Source of the DNA: Pseudidiomarina terrestris
Lineage (GTDB): Bacteria > Pseudomonadota > Gammaproteobacteria > Enterobacterales > Alteromonadaceae
Direction: 5' to 3'
Length of the DNA stretch: 64,000 nt
NCBI RefSeq assembly: GCF_030466405.1
Contig: NZ_JAGGJF010000002.1
Span: forward strand, 186,001 to 250,000
Shown one piece after another: positions 37,831 to 47,717 of this stretch; within the stretch, counting starts at the first letter, position 1, and every line of letters begins with the position of its first letter. Below the pieces are notes generated by a model. It searched no databases, was not told the origin of the DNA, and saw only the letters and a list, made by a program, of their open reading frames with translations. The position numbers and the translations under genes were made by a program.

Positions 37831-40333
37831 AATTTCCTGGCGGCTATTAAAGCAGGAGTTGCGCCGGGGTGAACTGACCATCATGGCGGCCGCCATCGTG
37901 TTGTCGGTGACGGCAGTGCTGTCGTTGGCGTTATTTACCGAGCGGCTGCAAGCCGGCTTGACCGAACGCAGTGCGGAGTTTCTGGCGGCAGACCGAGTGC
38001 TGAGCTCACGCCGGGATATCCCCGAGGAATGGCTGTCCCGTGCGCAGGATGAGGGATTACAGACCGCCGACCGGGTGGTCTTTAATTCCATGGCATTTGC
38101 CAACGATGAGCTTGCTCTGGTTGATGTCAAAGCCGTGAGTGAGGGTTATCCGTTGCGCGGCGAGCTGCGCACTGCACAACAACCTTTTGCTGCGGATCAG
38201 GTCGCTGATGATTTACCTGCCGGTGGCGAAGCCTGGGTCGCTGCGGCGTTGTTTCAGGAGCTGAATTTAAGTGTTGGCGATACCTTAGAGATCGGTAACA
38301 GTGAGTTTGAGGTGACACGGGTGCTCACTTACGAGCCTGATGTTGGTTTCTCAGTGTTTACTGACAGCCCCAACGTGCTCATCAACTACAGCGAACTCGA
38401 GGCGACAGGCTTGATCCAACCCGGCAGCAGGGTGCGGTTCAATGTTCTTTTTGCCGGAGAAAATGATGATTTAATGCGTTACGAGGAGTGGCTCAAACCG
38501 CAACTCAATGACGACACTCATAATTGGCGTAGCATCGAGGACGGGGATTCACCATTGGCCCGTAGCTTGCGCCGTGCCGAGCGTTTTATGTTGCTCGCCA
38601 GCCTGCTTGGCGTGGTGCTGGCCGCTACGGCGGTAGCGGTTGCTGCGCAACGTTATTGCCAACGAAATTACGACGTTGTCGCTATTTTTAAGACGCTTGG
38701 CGGGCAACGCCGACAGATCCAAAAGATCTTTATTCTGCATTTGCTGCTGTTAACCGGTTTCAGCATCGCCACGGGCTTGCTGCTCGGCTGGTTGATTCAG
38801 GGGCAAGTGGTGGATCTGGTCGCCCGCTATTTTGACGTCAACCTGCCAGCGGGCAGTGGTCGCGGTTACCTGTTAGCGGCCGGCACGGGTCTTGTCAGTG
38901 CGGTGATGTTCACGTTGTACCCCTTATTACGGCTTATCGAAATACCGCCGCTGCGGGTACTTAATCGCGAAATGACAGGCACCGATCGATGGCGCTGGTT
39001 ACATTGGGTGGCGTCGGGCGGTACCATTTATCTGTTGCTCTGGCTTTACAGTCAGCAGTGGCTGTTGTCGACGGCATTATTTGCCGGTGGGGCACTGGCG
39101 GCTGTGGTGCTGCTGTTCGTCAGTCGCTTCTTTATTCGTGCCAGTCGGCAGGCGGGGATGCAGGCGGGTAGTGCCTGGCGCCTGGCTATGGCGGGCTTGC
39201 AGCGTCGTGCGCAAGCAAACAGCGTGCAGATGCTGAGTTTCTCCACCGCCATCATGCTGCTGCTGCTGGTGCTCGCGCTGCGGCATGAGCTGTTAGCGGA
39301 CTGGCAGGAGCAATTGCCAGATGATGCGCCAAACTTCTTTTTGGTCAACGTAGCTCAGGAGAACGTTGCACCACTAAAAGCGCGCTTTGAGCAGCGGGAT
39401 CTTGAAATAAACGAGATGTACCCTATCGTCCCCGGACGCATGACTGCGGTCAACGATGTGGCTGTGGTGGATGAAGTCTCGAAAGAGCAAGCTGAAGGCG
39501 AGACTGCGCCTGCAGCGGAGCAACGCGAGGGATTCGGGCGGGAACTGTCGTTGACCTGGCGGGATACCTTGCCGCCGAACAATACCGTCGTGGCTGGCGA
39601 GTGGTGGGGGGATGATCCGCAACCGCAGGTGTCGATTGAAAGTGAGGTGGCCGAGCGCATGCGCCTCGGCGTTGGCGATGAGTTAACCTTTAATATTGGC
39701 GGGCAGGTGTTTACGGTGCCTGTCACCAGTGTCCGCGAGGTCAACTGGGGCTCGTTGCAGCCCAACTTCTATATGATTTTCAATACTGCCACCTTAGCGG
39801 ATTTCCCGGCGACCTATATTTCGAGCTTTAATTTGCCGGAAGATCGCAAAAGCGAGCTCTACGAGCTGTTTAAGCCTTTCCCGCAGGTGTCGCTTATTGA
39901 TCTGGATGCCATCATGGAGCAGTTGCGTGAGGTCATCGAGCAGGTCAGTATTGCCATCTTATTTGTACTGATCCTGGTTATTGTGGCAGGTGTTCTGGTA
40001 TTGCTGGCCCAGGTGCAGGCTTCGATGGAAGAACGCCAGAAAGAACTGGTGATTCTGCGTACGCTAGGGGCACCAGCGAAGCTGTTGAGTCGAAGTGTGA
40101 CGTACGAATTTGTGGTCCTGGGCGCCATTAGCGGCTTGATTGCAACGCTGGCTATGGAGTTATCCTTGTATATTCTGCAAACTCAGGTGTTCGAACTGGC
40201 AGCCACTTTCCATTGGCGGTTCTGGTTGATCGGGCCGATAGCTGGTGCTGTTATCGTCGGCAGTATGGGGCGGTTAGCCTGCGCGCGGCTGATACGGCGC
40301 AATACCGCACAACTTATTCGACGCCTGGGTTAG
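37820..40333 (+). CDS. ybbP: ABC transporter permease, YbbP family
   Basis: 837 residues. Two FtsX-like modules: an N-terminal helix and large periplasmic domain, three helices around residues 255-380, a second periplasmic domain (~480-710) and a final three-helix set (~710-825), plus extra helices in the middle. Coupled to YbbA by an 11-base overlap. Proposed for lipid or lipoprotein handling with TesA; exact substrate unknown. Its 3' end overlaps the convergent hydrolase gene by 20 bases. Confidence 0.92.
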   Translation: MWHKISWRLLKQELRRGELTIMAAAIVLSVTAVLSLALFTERLQAGLTERSAEFLAADRVLSSRRDIPEEWLSRAQDEGLQTADRVVFNSMAFANDELALVDVKAVSEGYPLRGELRTAQQPFAADQVADDLPAGGEAWVAAALFQELNLSVGDTLEIGNSEFEVTRVLTYEPDVGFSVFTDSPNVLINYSELEATGLIQPGSRVRFNVLFAGENDDLMRYEEWLKPQLNDDTHNWRSIEDGDSPLARSLRRAERFMLLASLLGVVLAATAVAVAAQRYCQRNYDVVAIFKTLGGQRRQIQKIFILHLLLLTGFSIATGLLLGWLIQGQVVDLVARYFDVNLPAGSGRGYLLAAGTGLVSAVMFTLYPLLRLIEIPPLRVLNREMTGTDRWRWLHWVASGGTIYLLLWLYSQQWLLSTALFAGGALAAVVLLFVSRFFIRASRQAGMQAGSAWRLAMAGLQRRAQANSVQMLSFSTAIMLLLLVLALRHELLADWQEQLPDDAPNFFLVNVAQENVAPLKARFEQRDLEINEMYPIVPGRMTAVNDVAVVDEVSKEQAEGETAPAAEQREGFGRELSLTWRDTLPPNNTVVAGEWWGDDPQPQVSIESEVAERMRLGVGDELTFNIGGQVFTVPVTSVREVNWGSLQPNFYMIFNTATLADFPATYISSFNLPEDRKSELYELFKPFPQVSLIDLDAIMEQLREVIEQVSIAILFVLILVIVAGVLVLLAQVQASMEERQKELVILRTLGAPAKLLSRSVTYEFVVLGAISGLIATLAMELSLYILQTQVFELAATFHWRFWLIGPIAGAVIVGSMGRLACARLIRRNTAQLIRRLG

Positions 40334-41201
40334 CTGGTTCCTTTGGTCGCTCAGCAGATAGTTGCGGTAACAAGAGTTCCGCCCACAGTTTTTGGTAACG
40401 TGGGCGGAAAATTGCAAAATGGCCGATACTGTCCAGATCAAAATCCTCTGGTGCAAAGCGTAGGCGCCGTTGCGGAGCATTTTTATAGAAATTATGCATG
40501 CTATCAATATTGCGGTAGGTCAGCATTTCGTCATCGCTGAAGGCCAGACTGATGATGGGCGTTTCGACCTGAGCGTAGTTGTGATAAAGGTCTTCCGCGC
40601 CGACTAAATAGTCTGAATTCAGACACCAGCGGCGCCACTGTGCCATAGCTGATTTTGGCACATTCCCGACGATACCGAGCCGTGCACCGGGAAAATATCC
40701 TACAACAGGCAACAGCCAGGGCACGATCGCCCGCCATAAAAACCACGATTTGTACTTCAAACCAGGTTGCATATCACGCCAGTAACCGGTGCCGGTTGCG
40801 ACGGTAACCATACGCTCCACTTGCTCTGTATGTTGCAGCATGCCGAACAACTGCCCGCCAATACTATGTGCGAACCACACTACTGGAAGCTTTGGAAAGT
40901 CCTGTAAGCATTGATCCAATACCGCTTGGGCGTCGAGGGTGGCCCACTCTGTGACAGAGCTGTCGAAGTGGCGCAGCGATTGCTCCTGCGCAAGACCGAT
41001 GCCGTAATAATCGAACCCGATGACATGGAAACCCTGAGTGGCTAGCCAGGCGCAAAAATCTGCGTAATAACTATGCGGCACCGCCATTGCAGGCGCCATA
41101 ATGACGACTTTATCCGGATTATCGGCCGCGTAGTGATGGAGGTAAATGGTGCGGCCGGGAGCACTCTCAAGCGGCGTCCGTTTACTCAAGTTCTTCGGCA
41201 T
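40314..41201 (-). CDS. Alpha/beta hydrolase
   Basis: 295 residues starting at MPKNLSKRTPLE; homologous sequence does not extend into the 23 upstream codons. Nucleophile elbow AHSIGGQL (usually GHSxG), early strand KVVIMAPAMAVPHSYY and a late DDEMLTYRNID segment for the acid, with the His in IGHFAIF. Probably a serine esterase or lipase-like enzyme. The start overlaps the end of the yciB frame by 20 bases. Confidence 0.8.
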   Translation of the reverse strand: MPKNLSKRTPLESAPGRTIYLHHYAADNPDKVVIMAPAMAVPHSYYADFCAWLATQGFHVIGFDYYGIGLAQEQSLRHFDSSVTEWATLDAQAVLDQCLQDFPKLPVVWFAHSIGGQLFGMLQHTEQVERMVTVATGTGYWRDMQPGLKYKSWFLWRAIVPWLLPVVGYFPGARLGIVGNVPKSAMAQWRRWCLNSDYLVGAEDLYHNYAQVETPIISLAFSDDEMLTYRNIDSMHNFYKNAPQRRLRFAPEDFDLDSIGHFAIFRPRYQKLWAELLLPQLSAERPKEPANPGVE

Positions 41202-41736
41202 CTTTTTCACGGTCCGTATGATGTTTAAACATATAAGCGCCAGTGAAAATGGTAAAGACCAGAGTCGCACCTAAGGTTCCGAACACCTTGAAATTGACCC
41301 AGGCATCGAGACTCCAGTATTCGGCGATATAGAGGTTCACTGCGGCCAGAGCGAGTGAAAAGATGACCCAGGCATAGGTCAGGCGGCGCCAGGCAAAATC
41401 AGGCAGATTGATCTCTTCGCCCAGAAAGTGCTGCAGCGGGCTGCGTTTTTTCCACCAGAGTCCAATCAGCAGGAGTAGCGCAATGGCAACATAAATGACA
41501 GAAACTTTGAGCTTTATGAACCATTCGTCACGTAGTAACAGGGTGACGGTGCCGAAAATTAACACCACGCACAGAATGATCCAGTGGCGGGGCGTGATGA
41601 CCTCACGCATGAATTTCAGCGCCATCAGCTGCAGGACAGTACCCAGCATCAGTACGCCGGTCGCCAGAAAGATATCGCCCAGCAGGTAGAATATAAAAAA
41701 TAGCGCAATAGGTAAGTATTCGAGCACAAACAACAT
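41182..41736 (-). CDS. yciB: YciB-like inner-membrane septation protein
   Basis: 184 residues starting at MLFVLEYLPIALFFIFYLLGD; the reading frame is open for 73 more codons upstream but those do not fit the family. Five membrane helices; conserved EYLPIALFF, DIFLATG, LRDEWFIKLKVSV, LPDFAWRRLTYAW and WVNFKVFGTLGAT. Contributes to envelope integrity and cell division. Ribosome site weak. Confidence 0.9.
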   Translation of the reverse strand: MLFVLEYLPIALFFIFYLLGDIFLATGVLMLGTVLQLMALKFMREVITPRHWIILCVVLIFGTVTLLLRDEWFIKLKVSVIYVAIALLLLIGLWWKKRSPLQHFLGEEINLPDFAWRRLTYAWVIFSLALAAVNLYIAEYWSLDAWVNFKVFGTLGATLVFTIFTGAYMFKHHTDREKDAEELE

Positions 41737-41845
41737 GATGTAATCCAAAAAAACGCGATAACAGGAGTTTGCCAGAAAAGTTTGTTGTCGACCACTAACA
41801 ATGACTAAACTTAAAGGTAGCGCAGCTACAACGAGGAGTCGAATA

Positions 41846-42772
41846 ATGAAATTATTGATCACCGGAGGAACAGGTTTGATTGGCTCTGAGCTAATCAGAC
41901 GATTGCGCGATAAGTACGAGATCACCATTTTAAGTCGCGAACCTAAACAGGCCATGGAGCGGTTTGGCGAAGGCGTGCAGGCTTATGATGGACTTGCTGA
42001 GATCAATCAGTTGGGCGACTTTCACGGAATCATTAATTTGCAGGGCGAGGGGATTGCCGATAAACGCTGGACCGCGAAGCAGAAAGAACGCCTGCAGGAC
42101 AGCCGCTGGGATGTTACCGATGAGCTACGAAAACGTATTCAGGCCTGTGACAATCCACCGAAAGTCATGATTAGTGGTTCTGCCATTGGCTATTACGGTG
42201 CCCAGGGTGACAAAATCATGACGGAAGATAAAAGCGTTAATCTGCCGGATGATTTTGCTCACAAACTCTGTGCGAAGTGGGAAGACTTGGCGCTTGCCGC
42301 ACAATCAGAGCAAACCCGCGTTTGCGTGATCCGCACCGGGGTGGTGCTGGCCTCTGATGACAGTGCCCTGCAGAAGATGTTACCGCCTTATTTACTTGGC
42401 CTCGGCGGGCCACTTGGCGACGGCAAACAGTATTTTTCCTGGATTCATCTGCACGATATCGCGCGGGCGATTATATTTCTGCTCGAAAACGACGATTGCC
42501 AGGGCGTTTACAACGCCACAGCACCACAACCTTTACCGCAGGCCGAGTTCAGCGAGACTATTGCGAAAGTCTTACGCAAGTCCCACTTCATGCGGGTCCC
42601 GGCCTGGGTGTTAAAGTTGCTCTTAGGCGAGATGTCGCAGATGCTGCTCACCGGCCAGCGGGTAATGCCGGCACGGTTGCAGAAAGCGGGCTTTGAATTT
42701 AAGTTTGGTTCTGCTGAAGAAGCGCTGCGCGATTGCCTGTTGCCTTCTTCATCGTCTTCACAAAACTCGTAA
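41846..42772 (+). CDS. TIGR01777-type SDR epimerase (YfcH-like)
   Basis: 308 residues from ATG with GAGGAG 8 bases upstream. Rossmann start [19 protein letters not shown], conserved [13 protein letters not shown] and [13 protein letters not shown], and the C-terminal [33 protein letters not shown] block. Predicted NAD(P)-dependent sugar-nucleotide epimerase without a known substrate. Its 3' end overlaps convergent trpA by 74 bases. Confidence 0.92.
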   Translation: MKLLITGGTGLIGSELIRRLRDKYEITILSREPKQAMERFGEGVQAYDGLAEINQLGDFHGIINLQGEGIADKRWTAKQKERLQDSRWDVTDELRKRIQACDNPPKVMISGSAIGYYGAQGDKIMTEDKSVNLPDDFAHKLCAKWEDLALAAQSEQTRVCVIRTGVVLASDDSALQKMLPPYLLGLGGPLGDGKQYFSWIHLHDIARAIIFLLENDDCQGVYNATAPQPLPQAEFSETIAKVLRKSHFMRVPAWVLKLLLGEMSQMLLTGQRVMPARLQKAGFEFKFGSAEEALRDCLLPSSSSSQNS

Positions 42773-43535
42773 GCTCGTCGCTGAGACGTTGCCGATCGTC
42801 ATGGTGGTTCGCAATGATGTTGACCACCGCTGAGCCGCTAATCGCACCGGCTGCACCAGCAGCTAATGCGGCCTCGACGTGCTCCGGTCGAGCGATACCA
42901 AAGCCCAGTAGCGGGGGCGCACTCTGGGCGTCTTTCAGGGATTGAATGACGGCGGTTGCAGGCTTTTGCATCGTGCTCTCAGTGCCGGTCACGCCAGCGC
43001 GACTCAACAGGTACACGTAGCCCTCGCTGCGCGCGGCAATGCTCTGTAGACGTTCGCTGGTGGCATCAGGCGGAGCGATAAAGATGGGTGCAATACCATG
43101 CGCTTTTGCCGCTTCAATAAAGGGTGTGCTTTCACGCTCCGGCACATCAGCAATCAACACTGAATCGACCCCCGCATCAGCGCAGCGCTGATAGAATTTA
43201 TCTAAGCCGGCACTGGCAACAAGGTTGGCGTACACCAACAGACCCATAGGTATTTCAGGGTGGCGCTCACGCACTTTGCTGAGGATCGCAAAGCAGTCAG
43301 TGATTCTGGTGCCCGCCTGCAAAGCACGAATGGCCGCTTTTTGAATCGTCGGACCGTCGGCGACGGGATCAGAGAAGGGAAAACCAAGTTCCAGTGCGTC
43401 CGCGCCACCCGCGATTAAAGCGTCGATAACCTCAAGGCATTGTTCAGGATTGGGATCGCCCAGCGTTACGAAGGGCACAAAGGCGCCTTCATCGGCGGCG
43501 TCAAGTCGTTCAAACATGGCTTGATAGCGGCTCAT
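42699..43535 (-). CDS. trpA: Tryptophan synthase alpha chain
   Basis: 278 residues. Cleaves indole-3-glycerol phosphate to indole. [31 protein letters not shown] (catalytic Glu and Asp) and the phosphate loop [10 protein letters not shown]. Start overlaps the trpB stop by 4 bases. Last gene of the trp operon; no terminator is visible because the end runs into the SDR gene. Confidence 0.97.
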   Translation of the reverse strand: MSRYQAMFERLDAADEGAFVPFVTLGDPNPEQCLEVIDALIAGGADALELGFPFSDPVADGPTIQKAAIRALQAGTRITDCFAILSKVRERHPEIPMGLLVYANLVASAGLDKFYQRCADAGVDSVLIADVPERESTPFIEAAKAHGIAPIFIAPPDATSERLQSIAARSEGYVYLLSRAGVTGTESTMQKPATAVIQSLKDAQSAPPLLGFGIARPEHVEAALAAGAAGAISGSAVVNIIANHHDDRQRLSDELTSFVKTMKKATGNRAALLQQNQT

Positions 43536-44728
43536 TTGGCGTCCTCCTGTTGTTGAAAAATACGACGCACATGGTCGATATCTTTATCGCCCCGGCCGGA
43601 TAAATTGATCAACAAAATTTCAGGAGCATCGGCTTGTGCCGCACGCTTCAGGGCGTAGGCCAGCGCATGGGCCGATTCCAGTGCCGGGATGATGCCTTCT
43701 TTCTCAGCAAGAATTTTGAATGCCTCCAGAGCTTCATCGTCGGTTACCGACTCGTAGCGAGCGCGACCGATACTCTGCAAATACGCGTGCTGCGGACCGA
43801 CTCCAGGGTAATCAAGTCCTGCCGAAACTGAATAGCTTTCTTCAATCTGACCTTCGTCAGTTTGCATCAGAAACGACTTACAACCGTGCAAAATTCCCGG
43901 GTGGCCGGCGCTGAGCGTGGCGCCATGCTGGGTTGTGGTGAGACCTTTACCGGCGGGCTCGACCCCGACCAGTTCAACCCCTTCTTCGTCAATAAACTCT
44001 GCGAACATACCAATGGCATTTGAGCCGCCACCAACACAGGCGATGACCTCGTCAGGAAGACGCCCGGCGCGCTCCACGATCTGGGCTTTGGCTTCGGCAC
44101 CGATCATGCGGTGGAACTCTCGTACAATGGTCGGGAACGGGTGCGGACCCGCTGCTGTGCCGAGTAAGTAATGGGTATCGTGATAACTCGCAGTCCAGTC
44201 GCGCAGGGCCTCGTTGACGGCATCTTTGAGTGTGCCGCTGCCGGTATCAACAGCCACCACTTTGGCTCCCATCAGCTCCATGCGAAACACATTCGGCTGT
44301 TGCCGTTCGACGTCTTTTTTGCCCATATAAATAATGCACTCAAGATCAAGCAGGGCACAGGCTAATGCCGTCGCTGTGCCATGTTGACCGGCGCCGGTTT
44401 CCGCAATAATACGGTGTTTACCCATACGCTTGGCAAGCAACGCCTGACCCAGCACCTGATTGGTTTTGTGGGCGCCGCCATGCAGCAGATCTTCCCGTTT
44501 CAGGTAAATTTTTGTGCCATTGGGACTGTCGACCGGCAAGTTACGGCATAAGGATAAGGGCGTCGGCCGGCCCAGATAGTTCTTGAGCAAATCTTTAAAT
44601 TCTTTCTGAAACTCAGGGTCCTGCTGAGCATCGACAAAGGCCTGTTCAAGTTGGTCTAACGCGGGTAACAGAATTTCTGGCACAAACTGGCCACCAAATT
44701 CTCCAAAATACGCTGGGTAATTACTCAT
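43532..44728 (-). CDS. trpB: Tryptophan synthase beta chain
   Basis: 398 residues starting at [18 protein letters not shown]. Joins indole and serine. PLP lysine in [13 protein letters not shown], the GCGSNA-like loop as [10 protein letters not shown], and ETGAGQHG. The ATG overlaps the trpCF end by 8 bases. Confidence 0.98.
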   Translation of the reverse strand: MSNYPAYFGEFGGQFVPEILLPALDQLEQAFVDAQQDPEFQKEFKDLLKNYLGRPTPLSLCRNLPVDSPNGTKIYLKREDLLHGGAHKTNQVLGQALLAKRMGKHRIIAETGAGQHGTATALACALLDLECIIYMGKKDVERQQPNVFRMELMGAKVVAVDTGSGTLKDAVNEALRDWTASYHDTHYLLGTAAGPHPFPTIVREFHRMIGAEAKAQIVERAGRLPDEVIACVGGGSNAIGMFAEFIDEEGVELVGVEPAGKGLTTTQHGATLSAGHPGILHGCKSFLMQTDEGQIEESYSVSAGLDYPGVGPQHAYLQSIGRARYESVTDDEALEAFKILAEKEGIIPALESAHALAYALKRAAQADAPEILLINLSGRGDKDIDHVRRIFQQQEDAK

Positions 44729-46109
44729 GATCTTGTTTCCCATACTGACGAATTTGTTGAAAGAGTTGCACAATCTTACCGGCGTCTTTAACACCTTTGG
44801 TGCGCTCTACAGCTGAATTAAAATCAAATCGTTGCAGCCCGGTCTGTTGGGCTTCACTTAGGTTGTGGCGGCCGAGGCCACCAGCAAGAATACAATGCTC
44901 GCGCTCTGCCGGAGTTAAGTCTTGCAGCAGTTCCCAGGCAAAGGTTTTGCCGCTGCCGCCCTGCAGATTGTCGAGTAGTATAGCGTCTGCGTCCGTTTGC
45001 GGCAGCAGCAGCGGTGCTTCAACGCGGTGTACTTGCCATACTTCTGTGCCGCTGGGCAGCGCCTGCTTGAGCTGGGCTATATAGTCTGCATCCTCATGAC
45101 CGTGTAACTGCACTGCGGCCAGACTAAGTTCGCTGGCAATCTTAACTACCTCGGCCAGCGGATGATCGGCAAACACGCCAACCCAGCTTAGATCCGGCTC
45201 TGCTGTGACCAACTGCCGGGCTTGCGCCGCGGTCACAGCGCGGGGTGAATGTTGCACAAAAATCAAGCCGCCATAAGCTGCTCCTGCAGCGCGCACCACA
45301 TGCGCATCGCTTACCTGATTCAGGCCACAGACTTTGTGTTTACCATAAATCAGTTCCCGGCAAGCTTGATCAATGTTGGCTTGCGCAGTGAGCGCGCTGC
45401 CCACCAGAAAGCCATCGACGAAAGGCGCAGTTTCGCGCACATGCTGATGTTCGCTGTAGCCGGACTCAGCAACCAGCAATACACCAGCAGGTGCCAGCTT
45501 ACTAAGTTCCTGACTACGTTTAGGATCAATACTTAGATCGTGCAGGTTGCGGTTATTAATGCCGATGATGTTCGCGCCAAGGGCTTTGGCGCGTAACATC
45601 TCTTCTTCGGTACTGACTTCAGTGAGCACATCCAGATTGTAATCTGCCGCCAGCTGGGCCAGCTCCCGGTAGTCTTCATCGGAGAGAATAGACAGCATAA
45701 GCAGAATGGCGTCAGCACCAAAGTGACGGGCTAACAGGACCTGCAACGGATCAACAATGAAGTCTTTGCACAGAATAGGTAAGTCAACGGCGCTGCTGAC
45801 CGCAGCTAAATAGGCAAAATCCCCCTGGAAGTAATCGGGCTCAGTGAGTACTGAAATCGCCGCCGCATAACGGCTGTAGGTTTGCGCAATGCGCACCGGA
45901 TGAAAGTCATCACGGATCATGCCTTTGGACGGGGACGCTTTTTTGCACTCCAGAATAAAACTGCTGGCGGGTGTCGCCAGGGCTTTCGCCAGACTGCGTT
46001 GACTGAGCTTCAAGTCCTGCTTCAAGGCATCGACCGGATACTCGCGGGCAAGCTCCACCAGGCGCTGACGCCGGGTGTTGACGATGCTTTGTAAAATCGT
46101 ATCAGCCAC
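44721..46109 (-). CDS. trpCF: Fused indole-3-glycerol-phosphate synthase / PRA isomerase
   Basis: 462 residues. The TrpC barrel occupies ~1-255 ([44 protein letters not shown]) and the TrpF barrel ~258-460 ([44 protein letters not shown]). The fusion is the enterobacterial type. Overlaps trpD by 8 bases. Confidence 0.97.
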   Translation of the reverse strand: MADTILQSIVNTRRQRLVELAREYPVDALKQDLKLSQRSLAKALATPASSFILECKKASPSKGMIRDDFHPVRIAQTYSRYAAAISVLTEPDYFQGDFAYLAAVSSAVDLPILCKDFIVDPLQVLLARHFGADAILLMLSILSDEDYRELAQLAADYNLDVLTEVSTEEEMLRAKALGANIIGINNRNLHDLSIDPKRSQELSKLAPAGVLLVAESGYSEHQHVRETAPFVDGFLVGSALTAQANIDQACRELIYGKHKVCGLNQVSDAHVVRAAGAAYGGLIFVQHSPRAVTAAQARQLVTAEPDLSWVGVFADHPLAEVVKIASELSLAAVQLHGHEDADYIAQLKQALPSGTEVWQVHRVEAPLLLPQTDADAILLDNLQGGSGKTFAWELLQDLTPAEREHCILAGGLGRHNLSEAQQTGLQRFDFNSAVERTKGVKDAGKIVQLFQQIRQYGKQDHE

Positions 46110-47106
46110 GATTAAACTCCTGTAACTGCTGCAAGTGTGTCATGGCCTGGCCACTGGCCAGATGTTCGAGTACCGCGCTGGTTGCCTGCTGCAGGTCATC
46201 ATACTTGCCGGCGAGATAAAGTAAGCCGGCAGTGCTGATGGCGACCGCATTGGCGTGCGCATCGGGTGCCTTACCTTCAAGTATCCGTTGTAAGGCGACC
46301 GCATTGAAATCGGCGTCGCCGCCGCGTAAAGCGCTGACGGGGGATTGCTGAACACCAAAATCTTTGGGCTGCAATTCATAGTCGTGCAGTTCACCATCGC
46401 GCAATTCGACCACCTGGGTTGGACCATGTAAAGCAATTTCGTCCAGTCCTGAGCCGTGGACCACCATAGCGCGTTTACAACCCAGTAATTTTAGCGTTTC
46501 CGCCAGTGGGCGGCACCATGCTGGATCGTAAACTCCTAATTGTTGTACGTCAGGACGCGCAGGATTGACCAACGGACCTAACAAATTAAACAGCGTACGG
46601 GTTTTCAGAGTTTGCCGTACCGGCATGGCATAGCGAATGCCAGGGTGATAGTGAGGCGCAAACAGGAAGCAAAAATTAAATGCATCAAGCTGCTGTGCAG
46701 CAACTTCCGGGTCTTGGGTCACCGACAAACCGAGGCTTTCCAGCACATCAGCCGAGCCAGAGCGCGACGATACACTGCGATTACCGTGCTTCGCTACGGT
46801 CAGTCCCATACTTGCCGCAATCAACGCCGCAGTGGTCGAGATATTGATGGTATTACTGCCATCGCCACCGGTACCGCAACTGTCGACTACCAGCCGATCG
46901 GGCCGTTTGAAAGGCTTTGCAGCACGGCGCAATGCCAGAGCAGCACCCGCCATTTCTGCAGGTTCCTCGCCACGCATTTTCATACTAATAAGCAGGGCGG
47001 TGATCTGTATTTCGTTGAGTTCGCCCTTGACCAGGTGATCGAACAAGCGTTCGCTGGCGGCCATGGATAAACTGTTGCCGGATAGAAGTTGTTTGATAGC
47101 GTCCAT
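46102..47106 (-). CDS. trpD: Anthranilate phosphoribosyltransferase
   Basis: 334 residues. Conserved SCGTGGDGSNTINIST PRPP loop, KHGNRSVSSRSGSADVLE, and NLLGPLVNPARP. Separate from trpG here, unlike the E. coli trpGD fusion. The ATG shares one base with the trpG stop. Confidence 0.97.
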   Translation of the reverse strand: MDAIKQLLSGNSLSMAASERLFDHLVKGELNEIQITALLISMKMRGEEPAEMAGAALALRRAAKPFKRPDRLVVDSCGTGGDGSNTINISTTAALIAASMGLTVAKHGNRSVSSRSGSADVLESLGLSVTQDPEVAAQQLDAFNFCFLFAPHYHPGIRYAMPVRQTLKTRTLFNLLGPLVNPARPDVQQLGVYDPAWCRPLAETLKLLGCKRAMVVHGSGLDEIALHGPTQVVELRDGELHDYELQPKDFGVQQSPVSALRGGDADFNAVALQRILEGKAPDAHANAVAISTAGLLYLAGKYDDLQQATSAVLEHLASGQAMTHLQQLQEFNRG

Positions 47107-47717
47107 TACTGCTGCTCCGTACGGAATAGGAATTCAATGGTCTGGGCCAGTAGTTGCGTACCGCGCCCCGTGAGAATTGATTCAGGATGAAACTGGAATC
47201 CAATCGCGCGATGCTGATTGAAATAGGCGGCCATAGGTATACGCTCGCGGTCGCTTTGATAATCTGCCAATACCTCGATGTCTGCGGGTAACTCATAACC
47301 CGCCAGGCTGTGGTAGCGAGCGACGGGTAACTGGCGCGGTAAGTCTGCAAAAACAGGGTGCTCAGCACAGCTGATGGCGCTGCTCTTGCCATGCACGGTT
47401 TCACCGCAGCGACGGACTTTGGCCCCGTTGGCTTCCAGCAGGGCCTGAAAGCCGAGGCAGATGCCGAGCATAGGGTAGCGGCCCTTGGCATAGTCAATCA
47501 CCTGCATGAGGTTGCCCGCCCGCTGGGGATGGCCAGGTCCGGGCGAGAGGCATATCACCTGCGGGCCAGCGTAGTTCTCCAGTGTTTCTTTCAGAGTGCT
47601 TAAGGCAACGGTATTGCGGTACACCAGCAGCGGATAGCCAAGCTGGCGCAGCTCATCGACCAGGTTGTAACTAAAGGAGTCGATGTTATCGATTAAGATA
47701 ATACGGGCCGGTGTCAT
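47106..47717 (-). CDS. trpG: Anthranilate synthase component II (glutamine amidotransferase)
   Basis: 203 residues, class I amidotransferase: oxyanion/nucleophile LGICLGFQAL with the active Cys, and GFQFHPESILT with His and Glu. Opens IILIDNIDSFSYNLVD. Stand-alone; start overlaps the trpE stop by 4 bases. Confidence 0.96.
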   Translation of the reverse strand: MTPARIILIDNIDSFSYNLVDELRQLGYPLLVYRNTVALSTLKETLENYAGPQVICLSPGPGHPQRAGNLMQVIDYAKGRYPMLGICLGFQALLEANGAKVRRCGETVHGKSSAISCAEHPVFADLPRQLPVARYHSLAGYELPADIEVLADYQSDRERIPMAAYFNQHRAIGFQFHPESILTGRGTQLLAQTIEFLFRTEQQ

